Part shown: in pieces, positions 33,021-40,229 of the stretch | How positions within the stretch are numbered: the stretch's first letter is position 1 | Layout: every line of letters starts with the position of its first letter | Assembly (NCBI GenBank): GCA_023663705.1 | Contig: JAMPGY010000001.1 | Coordinates: 231,348 to 295,347, forward strand | DNA: 64,000 nucleotides | Direction: 5' to 3' | DNA from: Clostridium sp. | Lineage (GTDB): Bacteria > Bacteroidota > Bacteroidia > Bacteroidales > Bacteroidaceae | Position numbers and translations under genes: made by a program | The notes under the pieces: model-generated | The model's input: the letters and a program-made list of their open reading frames with translations, nothing else | What the model was told of the DNA's origin: nothing | Databases searched by the model: none

Positions 33021-36000
33021 TTAGAATGTTGCGGACACGGAGAAGGACACGGTGCGTGCGAAGGGATAGTCGATGCCTCGCTCGGCCTTCACGGTGGAAA
33101 CGCGGAAAATATCGTTCATATTGGCTTGCAGCGTGAGCGACGAAAGGCCTGCCTTCTTGATGAAGGGTTGGGTGAATTCGTAGCCCACGTTGAACGACTC
33201 GCCGATGAACGTGTTCTCGTCCATCACGAAGCGCGACGAGCGCTCGGTCTTCTGCACCATGGAAATGCCCTTGAACTGTGTCTCTTGGCCTACATACGAC
33301 CAGCGGTCGTAGAGCGCACGTTTGTCCTGGTTGTAGTTGAGATCGCTCAGGTCGATGTTTTCCACCTTATCATATAGGTCGGTGTTGAATATCTGTCCGC
33401 CTATCTGGTAGCGGAAGTAAGCGCCCAGCGAGAAGCCCTTGTAGTAGAATGTAGTGCCCAGCACGCCTTCCATCTTGGGTTGTGTGTCGCCCACCACCAC
33501 TTCGTCGTTCACGTCATAGTCGAACGAGTAGTTGCCGTCTTTCTTGATGAACAGTTCCTTACCCGTGGCGGGATCGATGCCGGCCGAGCGAACGGCCCAA
33601 ATGGCCGTGGGACTGCCGCCGTCGTAGTAACGAGTGGTGCTGCTCACCGAGGCTTGGCCGGCCTTGTTGAGGTCGCTCAGCGAGTTGCCTATATGTGCAT
33701 ATTTCGATTTGTAGGTGCGTGCGTTGAGGCTGATGGTCCAGTTGATGCCCTTCTGTGGGTTGTAGATGGGCGACACGCGCAACGTGGCTTCCAGTCCGTT
33801 TGTCTTCTGTTGTCCGGCGTTCATGGCCACGCTCTTCACACCCACCGATCCCGGGGTGGTGATGACGGCCAGCAGAGGGTCGGTCACCTTGCGGTAGAGG
33901 TCAAGCGTCACGTTGAGCCGGTTGTTGAGCATCGCCACGTCGGCACCCACGGTGTAGTTGATGGTGTTCTGCCATTGCAGATCGGGGTTGCCGAGCGAGG
34001 AGATGAGCACTCCGGCGCCGAACACGTTGGTCATCCAACCGTTGAAAGTATAGGTGGTGAAGGCCTGGTAAGCCGAGAAGTTCTGGTTGCCCGGGTTACC
34101 CACTGAGCCACGCAGCTTGAGCAGTTGGAACAGGTCGCTGTCGCCCATGAACTTCTCCTTGTGGATGTTCCAGCCGAGTCCCACCGACCACGTGTCGCGG
34201 AAACGGTGGCTGGCGCCGAACATCGACGCACCGTCCCGACGGTAGTTCACGTCGAGCAGGTAGCGGTTGTCGTAGGCATATCCCCCGTTGAGGTAGAAAC
34301 TGGCCGCGCGTGTGGTAGATTCGGAGTAGGAGGGCTTGCCGCCGGTGGGGTAGCCGTTGGCAAACGAGGGAGCGCCGAACTGATCCTCGGTGAAGCCTGT
34401 GGCCGAGTAACCGTTTCGGTCGCGGGTCTGGCTGGAGAAGTTGAATCCGCCCACCAGATTCACCATGTGGGTCTCGCCGAAGAGGTGACCGTAGGTGACA
34501 GACAGGTCGCCTTCATAGCTGAACGTTTTGGTTCCGCTGTAGTCGAAGGAGCCTTTTTCCGTGTCGCTCTCGCTGTCGAAGTCGGTGTGGAGGGGCGAGA
34601 GGCGTTGTTCGGAAGTGAGATTGCTGCGCGAGATGCCGAACTTGGCGCGGGCGCGTAGGTCGTTGGTGGCAAACCATTCGGCGATGAAATTGTTGGTGAA
34701 TCCGAACTCATCGCCGCGGTCGTAGTTGTTGAGGTGTGCGTTCCACAGCGGGTTGGGCACGGGAGCCTCCTCCGCGTTATTGGGTGCGTACAGATATTTG
34801 TCCACGCCTCCGGTGGCGTTGTATTTGCGGTAATAGGGATTGGCGCGGGCATATTCCGAGAAGAGCACCACGGGGTCGGTGGTCTTCAGGTAATCGATGC
34901 TCAGTTTGTTGCTGAACTGAAACTTGCCCGTGCGGTAGATCAGATCCAGGTTGCCGGACAAGGTCTGTCGGCGCGAGTCCTTCATCACGCCGTTGGTGTT
35001 GCCGTAGGAGAGGCCTAAGCCGTATCGTATTTTTTCCTCTCCGCCTTCGGCGTAGATGTTGTGCTTCTGTGTGAAGCCTGTTCTCAGCGGTTCGCTCAGC
35101 CAATAGGTGTCCACTCCGCGGGCGATCTCCTTGCGCCGCTCGTTGAGCAGATTGTCCAATGTCAGTTGGTTGAGCGCATCGCCCGTGCGGTCTTTGTACA
35201 TTCCGGCCAGTTCCTCAAACTGCAGTTTCTCGCTTGCGTTCATCAGGTTGTAGTCGGTCAGGTCGGCCATGGTGATGCTGAAGTCTCCTTTGTAGCTCAG
35301 GCGCAGGCGTCCCTTTTCGGGTTTCACGGTTTCGATCACCACCACGCCGTTGGCCGCCTTCGAACCGTAGATGGCCGTGGATGCGGCGTCCTTTAGGATG
35401 GTGACGGAGGCCACGCGGTTCATGTTCAGGTCCGATATGGTCTGTATGTCTGTCTCGAATCCGTCCAGGATAAACAGCGGTTGGTTGGGATCCGTGCCGT
35501 ATTCCTCTTTCAGTCCCATGATGCTGCTCTTGCCCCGAATCTCTATGTCGGGCATGCGGTTGGGGTCTGAACCGAACTGGATGTTGTCGGCTATCTTGAA
35601 GGATGGATCCAATGTCTTGAGGCTCTGCAGCACGTTCTGCGTGCCGATTTTCTTCAGTTCGATGCCGTTGTAGGTGGCGGCCGAACCGGTGAAGCTCTCC
35701 TTCTTGCGCTGGTAGATGCCTGTCACCACCACCTCTTCGATGGCCGTGGATGCGGGTGTGAGCACGATACGTTTGAAATCATTCGCATTGGCGGCGGTGA
35801 GTTGCAGTTCCTTCTTGTCGTAGCCCATGAAACTGATGGTGACCTTGTAGGAGCCGTCCGGGACGGTGAATGTGAAAGCTCCGTCCATGTCGGTGATGGT
35901 GCCGGTCTCGGTCGGTCCCTGCACACGCACGGCGGCGCCGATGATTGTCTCGCCGGTTTCTTTGTCCACGACCACGCCTTTCACCGTCAGTTTGTCCGTG

Positions 36001-36137
36001 CCGGTTGTGCTCTGTGCCGGGATTACGGACGGTGTGACGACCGGTGGCGCCGGAACGGCCGAAGCCGGTGCCACCGGTAGGCCTGCCAGCAGTAGCGCTT
36101 TGAAACAGATGCTTTTTGATTTCTGGTAGATGCTCAT
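33021..36137 (-). CDS. SusC/RagA family TonB-linked outer-membrane importer
   Basis: A 1038-residue outer-membrane importer. A signal-like N-terminus is followed by a CarboxypepD_reg domain (residues about 45-135, VKGVVVDKETGETIIGAAVR, GAFTFTVPDGSYKVTISFMG), a SusC linker with IEEVVVTGIYQRKKESFTGS, the plug with the characteristic DAASTAIYGSKAANGVVVIE, and a 22-strand barrel ending in FARTVSFSVSATF. No STN domain is present, so it probably does not signal to an anti-sigma factor. It heads the five-gene operon SusC-SusD-DUF4843-PKD-like-thioredoxin, all spaced 18-44 bases. A 19-bp hairpin lies in the leader at 36173-36218. Confidence 0.93.
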   Translation of the reverse strand: MSIYQKSKSICFKALLLAGLPVAPASAVPAPPVVTPSVIPAQSTTGTDKLTVKGVVVDKETGETIIGAAVRVQGPTETGTITDMDGAFTFTVPDGSYKVTISFMGYDKKELQLTAANANDFKRIVLTPASTAIEEVVVTGIYQRKKESFTGSAATYNGIELKKIGTQNVLQSLKTLDPSFKIADNIQFGSDPNRMPDIEIRGKSSIMGLKEEYGTDPNQPLFILDGFETDIQTISDLNMNRVASVTILKDAASTAIYGSKAANGVVVIETVKPEKGRLRLSYKGDFSITMADLTDYNLMNASEKLQFEELAGMYKDRTGDALNQLTLDNLLNERRKEIARGVDTYWLSEPLRTGFTQKHNIYAEGGEEKIRYGLGLSYGNTNGVMKDSRRQTLSGNLDLIYRTGKFQFSNKLSIDYLKTTDPVVLFSEYARANPYYRKYNATGGVDKYLYAPNNAEEAPVPNPLWNAHLNNYDRGDEFGFTNNFIAEWFATNDLRARAKFGISRSNLTSEQRLSPLHTDFDSESDTEKGSFDYSGTKTFSYEGDLSVTYGHLFGETHMVNLVGGFNFSSQTRDRNGYSATGFTEDQFGAPSFANGYPTGGKPSYSESTTRAASFYLNGGYAYDNRYLLDVNYRRDGASMFGASHRFRDTWSVGLGWNIHKEKFMGDSDLFQLLKLRGSVGNPGNQNFSAYQAFTTYTFNGWMTNVFGAGVLISSLGNPDLQWQNTINYTVGADVAMLNNRLNVTLDLYRKVTDPLLAVITTPGSVGVKSVAMNAGQQKTNGLEATLRVSPIYNPQKGINWTISLNARTYKSKYAHIGNSLSDLNKAGQASVSSTTRYYDGGSPTAIWAVRSAGIDPATGKELFIKKDGNYSFDYDVNDEVVVGDTQPKMEGVLGTTFYYKGFSLGAYFRYQIGGQIFNTDLYDKVENIDLSDLNYNQDKRALYDRWSYVGQETQFKGISMVQKTERSSRFVMDENTFIGESFNVGYEFTQPFIKKAGLSSLTLQANMNDIFRVSTVKAERGIDYPFARTVSFSVSATF

Positions 36138-36172
36138 TGTTGTTTGCGTTAGGATGCAATGGTTTTAGAGAG

Positions 36173-36218
36173 CGAAACGAAGAATGGCTTGTGTCTGTGC
36201 AAGCCATCCTTCGTTTCG
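36173..36218 (-). terminator. Long hairpin between the secreted-protein gene and the SusC operon
   Basis: CGAAACGAAGAATGGCTTG (36173-36191) pairs with CAAGCCATCCTTCGTTTCG (36200-36218); the single mismatch is a G-U pair in minus-strand RNA but an A-C mismatch in plus-strand RNA, so it works best on the minus strand. It lies 18 bases after the stop at 36237 and 36 bases before susC. No T run follows, so it may be a terminator, an attenuator or an mRNA-end stabiliser. Confidence 0.6.
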
Positions 36219-36236
36219 GATAGATGTGATGTCAGG

Positions 36237-37433
36237 TTACTTTACCGCAATCTTCAGGCAGCGTTCGCCGGCCTTCACGATGTAGATGCCTGCGGGCAGA
36301 CCGTTGAAGGTGGCGGCGGAAGCGTGGGCTGTGCCCACTGCGGCACCTTGTGCGTTGAACACGCGGATGTCTGTGGCTTCAGCCGACTCCACGCTCAGAG
36401 TGTTCTTCTGTGCGCTGATGTTCAGTCGGCCGGCTGCAGTCTGTGTGTGGATGCTGCTGCCGCCTTCAATTACCTTGGTAGCGGTAGCTCTGAGGAAAGT
36501 GAAGAGCAGGGGCATTTCCATTTCCTCGTCAACACCGTTGTCCAGAATGAAGAAGCTGGGCGATGAAAGTGTGTTGTCTGCAGCAAAGAATACGGGTTGA
36601 TCGTTGTAGTTCTTCATGCCCTGCTCCTCTTGGGATTCGGGGCTGAATCCGAAATACATGCCGTTGGGCATTTCTGTTTCCATGGGCATTACGATCAGGC
36701 CGCTCTCGGGCATGTATTGTGCCTCTACACTGGCATTTTCCATGCCAAACAGACCGTTCAGCACGAGTGTGTTTTCAGCTCCGTCCTTTTCGGTTACGGT
36801 GAGTTGGAAGTTCTCGCTTGCGCCATCAATCAGCATGAAGTCAATATAATCGGAAGTCAGATTGTATGTGCCGGTCACTTCGCTGATGGGCTTGTTCACG
36901 GCAGTCTTGGTCAGGGTAACTCCGGGGGCATACATAGCCAAAGCGCCCTCTTCTTCCTCTTCTTCCGTCAGTTCGGCGTCGGGGTCTGCGATTGCAACCA
37001 TGAACACATCCGTAGAGGTGAGCACGATGTTGCCGTCCTGCACGGCTACAGTGAAACTGGCGGGTGTCATCTGCATGGCCATGTAATAGGTCATATATGT
37101 ACCGCACAGCATGCCGCCGGGGAATATCGGGTTTCCGTCTCCCAGATCCACCATAGGGCTGGTGAGCGTACCGTTCTCTTGGTCATAAACCAAGTTGACC
37201 GCACCGCTGTATCCCATAATACCTTGAATTTTCACCTGGCCGTCTGCATCTCCGGGCAGGAGAGCTACTTCGTAGTCCGTTTCGGCCGGAACGGTAGCGT
37301 TCTGCAACATGCAGTCACCGCTGAACGTATAGCGGCCATACAGCTCCGTGATGGCGGGGTTTTGTGCAGTGGCATAGCCTGCAATCATCAACAGCAGCAT
37401 GAACATCTGCTTTCTCAGTGTAATTTTTTTCAT
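36237..37433 (-). CDS. Secreted protein with two related beta modules and T9SS tail
   Basis: A 398-residue exoprotein I cannot assign to a family. The signal peptide is MKKITLRKQMFMLLLMIAGY plus ATAQ. Two related modules of about 125 residues follow: the first begins ITELYGRYTFSGDCML and contains VKIQGIMGYSGAVNLVYDQE; the second begins ISEVTGTYNLTSDYIDFM and contains VLNGLFGMENASVEAQYM. They look like 8-10-stranded barrels. An acidic run (ELTEEEEEEG) separates them. The tail IRVFNAQGAAVGTA, PAGIYIVKAG, CLKIAVK is a T9SS sorting domain. The promoter at 37467-37474 lies downstream of an ATG at 37469, so 37433 is the start. Confidence 0.78.
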   Translation of the reverse strand: MKKITLRKQMFMLLLMIAGYATAQNPAITELYGRYTFSGDCMLQNATVPAETDYEVALLPGDADGQVKIQGIMGYSGAVNLVYDQENGTLTSPMVDLGDGNPIFPGGMLCGTYMTYYMAMQMTPASFTVAVQDGNIVLTSTDVFMVAIADPDAELTEEEEEEGALAMYAPGVTLTKTAVNKPISEVTGTYNLTSDYIDFMLIDGASENFQLTVTEKDGAENTLVLNGLFGMENASVEAQYMPESGLIVMPMETEMPNGMYFGFSPESQEEQGMKNYNDQPVFFAADNTLSSPSFFILDNGVDEEMEMPLLFTFLRATATKVIEGGSSIHTQTAAGRLNISAQKNTLSVESAEATDIRVFNAQGAAVGTAHASAATFNGLPAGIYIVKAGERCLKIAVK

Positions 37434-37466
37434 AAGCATACCTTTATTAAATGATATAAAACGATG

Positions 37467-37474
37467 CAAATTTA
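37467..37474 (-). promoter_or_regulatory. -7 promoter box (TAAATTTG)
   Basis: TAAATTTG on the minus strand, 33 bases upstream of the ATG at 37433 of the duplicated-module gene. Confidence 0.65.
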
Positions 37475-37534
37475 GAATAAATATTCTATGGGAACGAAAA
37501 CAACGTATTAAATTTCACATATTTTGTGCCCGGA

Positions 37535-37627
37535 AGGAAACTCCCCGGGTGCATCCGATCCTGCCCGGACCGCACTCGGGGCGGATGCAAACAGGTGGCG
37601 GCGAGGTGTTCCGGGAGGTAGTTTCCT
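37535..37627 (+). other. Nested stem-loops in an intergenic region
   Basis: AGGAAAC (37535-37541) pairs with GTTTCCT (37621-37627), and the adjoining TCCCCGG with CCGGGA (37611-37616). Inside, TGCATCCG (37550-37557) pairs with CGGATGCA (37582-37589). A second hairpin nearby pairs GACAA-C-GGAACGGA (37683-37696) with TCCGTTCC-TTGTC (37738-37750). No coding frame explains the region. It could be a structured RNA or a palindromic genomic element. Confidence 0.5.
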
Positions 37628-37748
37628 GGGAGTTGAAGACGCGGATTCAAGGGTATGGCGTAGGTTCGAAGGCTGGTGTGAGGACAACGGAACGGATCGT
37701 ACTCCGATAGCGGATCTTGTGGGATGGACTATTGTGGTCCGTTCCTTG

Positions 37749-37852
37749 TCTGTCCGCTACCGAAAGTCGGTCAACCCCCTATCGAAAATCTGTCTGCCCG
37801 CTATCAAAAACCAGTCAACCCCCTATCGAAATGTCGTTCGGTAGCGGGCAGA
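37749..37852 (-). repeat. Second copy of the 21-23 bp repeat array, inverted
   Basis: On the minus strand, two units of TTTCGATAGGGGGTTGAC alternate with two variant units (TTTGATAGCGGGCAGAC and TTTCGGTAGCGGACAGAC), 21-22 bases apart. A further variant core at 37838-37852 is in the opposite orientation, so CTGTCCGCTACCGAA (37750-37764) and TTCGGTAGCGGGCAG (37838-37852) flank the array as a 15-bp inverted repeat with one mismatch. The unit core is identical to the one at 1241-1308, 36 kb away. Confidence 0.85.
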
Positions 37853-37983
37853 AGGGTCGATGCTTCTCCTGCAGCGTGATGCCATGAGAGACAAACAAGC
37901 CGGATTGAAGCGTGTGACTGCGGAAAAGCGGAGTCTTGGCTGTAAAACAGCATCCGCCATTGTGGCCGTTCGCCAAAAAGTGT

Positions 37984-37991
37984 TACCTTTG
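37984..37991 (+). promoter_or_regulatory. -7 promoter box (TACCTTTG) of topB
   Basis: TACCTTTG ends 33 bases before the topB start at 38025. A longer open frame begins at 37860 but lies upstream of this box. Confidence 0.65.
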
Positions 37992-38024
37992 TTCGGACAA
38001 TCAATCAAGGAATCCTCAAAGCAA

Positions 38025-40196
38025 ATGATCGTATGTATTGCAGAGAAGCCCAGTGTGGCTCGGGATATTGCCCATGTGCTGGGCGCCAACCAAAGCCACA
38101 GCGGGTATATGGAAGGCAACGGTTATCAGGTGACGTGGACATTCGGGCATCTGTGTGAACTGAAAGAACCGCACGAATACAGTGCGTTGTGGAAGTCGTG
38201 GAGCCTGTCCGCCCTGCCCATGATCCCCCAGCGCTTCGGTATCAAACTGAAAAACGACAAGGGCATCGCCGAACAGTTTGCCACCATAGAGCGTCTGATG
38301 CAGGCCGCCGACGGCATTGTCAACTGTGGGGATGCCGGGCAGGAGGGCGAGCTCATCCAGCGCTGGGTGATGCAGAAGGCGGGCGTGCACTGTCCGGTGA
38401 AGCGGCTGTGGATATCCTCGCTCACCGAAGAGGCTATCCGCGAGGGGTTCCGCAACCTGAAAGACCAGCAGGAATACCAGTCGCTCTACGAGGCCGGCCT
38501 GGGACGTGCCGTGGGCGACTGGATACTGGGGATGAACGCAACGCGTCTCTACACACTCAAATATGCCCAGGGACGTCAGGTGTTGAGTATCGGACGCGTG
38601 CAGACCCCCACGCTGGCTCTTATCGTGAAGCGTCAGCAGGAAATTGAAACCTTCACTCCCGTGCCCTATTGGGTGCTCACCACTGTGTATCGCGACACGA
38701 CCTTCACGGCGGTGATGGAACAAGACGAAGACGACGAAGCACCCAAGGCTGCCGGGACGGATGACGCCCGCAAGGGGATGTCGGTCCGCAAGGGATTCTC
38801 CACGCAGGAAGAAGGCGAGGCGGCGCTGGCGGCCATCAGCGAGGCGCCATTCACCGTGACGGACGTGAAGCGGAAGAAAGGTTCCGAAGCACCGCCGCGT
38901 CTGTTCGACCTCACTTCGCTGCAGGTGGAGTGCAACCGCAAGTTTGCCTACTCGGCCGATCAGACCCTGCAACTCATCCAAAGCCTCTACGAAAAGAAAC
39001 TCACCACCTATCCCCGTGTGGACACTATGTTTCTGAGCGATGACATCTATCCCAAATGTCCTGGCATACTGAAAGGTCTGCAGGCCTATGCCCCCCTCAC
39101 CGCACCGCTCGAAGGCCGTCCGCTGGTCAAGAGCAAGAAGGTATTCGATTCGTCCAAGGTGACTGATCACCACGCCATCATACCCACCGGTGTGCCGGCA
39201 CAAAACATGACCGACATGGAGCGCAACGTGTACGATCTCGTAGCCCGCCGTTTCATAGGAGTGTTCTATCCCGACTGCCGTTTCCTGCAGACCACCGTTT
39301 TGGGCGATGTACAGGGCATAGCTTTCAAGGTGACCGGCAAGCAGATAACAGACTCCGGATGGCGCGTCATCTACGGAGGCGGGCAGCAGGAGGCGGAGAA
39401 AACCGGTGAGGAAGAATGCACGCTGCCTGCGTTCGACAAGGGCGAGAGTGGTCCTCACGCGCCCAATCTGGCCGAGAAATGGACACTGCCTCCAAAGCCC
39501 TACACCGAGGCCACCCTGCTGCGGGCCATGGAGACAGCCGGACGCTTGGTGGACGACGAGGAACTGCGCGATGCGCTCAAGGAGAACGGTATCGGCCGTC
39601 CCTCCACGCGCGCGGCCATCATCGAGACTCTCTTCAAGCGTCGCTATATAAGAAAAGAGAAAAAGAATCTGATCGCCACACCCACCGGTGTGGAACTGAT
39701 CGGGCTGATTCATGAGGAATTGCTGAAAAGCGCCGAACTCACCGGTATATGGGAGCGTAAGTTGCGGCTGATCGAGAAACGCGCCTACGAGGTGCGCGCC
39801 TTTATCGAAGAACTGAAGCAGATGGTGACGGACATCGTGTATGCCGTGCTCACCGACAACAGCAACCGCCGTGTGACGGAGACCCGGGAGGAAGACACCG
39901 TCGCGAAGAAAAAGAAACCGGCAGCGAGGCGCACGCCGGCGGCATCAGCCGCACGGCGCAAGAAGGCGGCCGATACTGCGGACGGACAGACCGTTTCTCC
40001 CGTCTCCGGGGTATCTGACTCTCCGGTGGCTTCCACATCGGCAGCCGGCAGTCCGCAGCCACAGCCGACGTCCGTTGTGACCGAAGGACAGCGCTGTCCC
40101 CTGTGTGGCAAAGGCCACATCCTGCGCGGTCGTACGGCCTACGGTTGCTCGGAGTGGAAAAACGGTTGCACCTTCCGTGCGCCGCTCGAACAATAA
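38025..40196 (+). CDS. topB: DNA topoisomerase III
   Basis: Type IA topoisomerase that relaxes and decatenates DNA. The 723-residue protein has the Toprim residues EKPS (7-10) and DAGQEGE (103-109), the catalytic Tyr329 in TTYPRVDTMFLSDD and the IGRPSTRAAIIETL motif. After the core comes a Lys/Ala/Pro-rich linker and a C-terminal zinc-ribbon-like piece (RCPLCGKGHILRGRTAYGCS). ATG at 38025 gives MIVCIAEKPSVARDIAHVLG, the standard start. Length is slightly above typical TopB because of the linker. It is followed by the porE gene after 33 bases. Confidence 0.92.
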   Translation: MIVCIAEKPSVARDIAHVLGANQSHSGYMEGNGYQVTWTFGHLCELKEPHEYSALWKSWSLSALPMIPQRFGIKLKNDKGIAEQFATIERLMQAADGIVNCGDAGQEGELIQRWVMQKAGVHCPVKRLWISSLTEEAIREGFRNLKDQQEYQSLYEAGLGRAVGDWILGMNATRLYTLKYAQGRQVLSIGRVQTPTLALIVKRQQEIETFTPVPYWVLTTVYRDTTFTAVMEQDEDDEAPKAAGTDDARKGMSVRKGFSTQEEGEAALAAISEAPFTVTDVKRKKGSEAPPRLFDLTSLQVECNRKFAYSADQTLQLIQSLYEKKLTTYPRVDTMFLSDDIYPKCPGILKGLQAYAPLTAPLEGRPLVKSKKVFDSSKVTDHHAIIPTGVPAQNMTDMERNVYDLVARRFIGVFYPDCRFLQTTVLGDVQGIAFKVTGKQITDSGWRVIYGGGQQEAEKTGEEECTLPAFDKGESGPHAPNLAEKWTLPPKPYTEATLLRAMETAGRLVDDEELRDALKENGIGRPSTRAAIIETLFKRRYIRKEKKNLIATPTGVELIGLIHEELLKSAELTGIWERKLRLIEKRAYEVRAFIEELKQMVTDIVYAVLTDNSNRRVTETREEDTVAKKKKPAARRTPAASAARRKKAADTADGQTVSPVSGVSDSPVASTSAAGSPQPQPTSVVTEGQRCPLCGKGHILRGRTAYGCSEWKNGCTFRAPLEQ

Positions 40197-40229
40197 AAGT
40201 AGCCCGGGGGACGTTTCTGTAAATAGGTT

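Noticed and set aside
32005..33024. A 339-codon plus-strand frame opposite susD
   Set aside because: Shadow of a clear SusD; no signal peptide or domain and Val/Gln/His-rich texture.
38016..39713. A 565-codon open frame on the minus strand opposite topB
   Set aside because: It lies wholly antisense to a clear topoisomerase III with all catalytic motifs; long antisense frames are expected from the GC-rich codon usage here.
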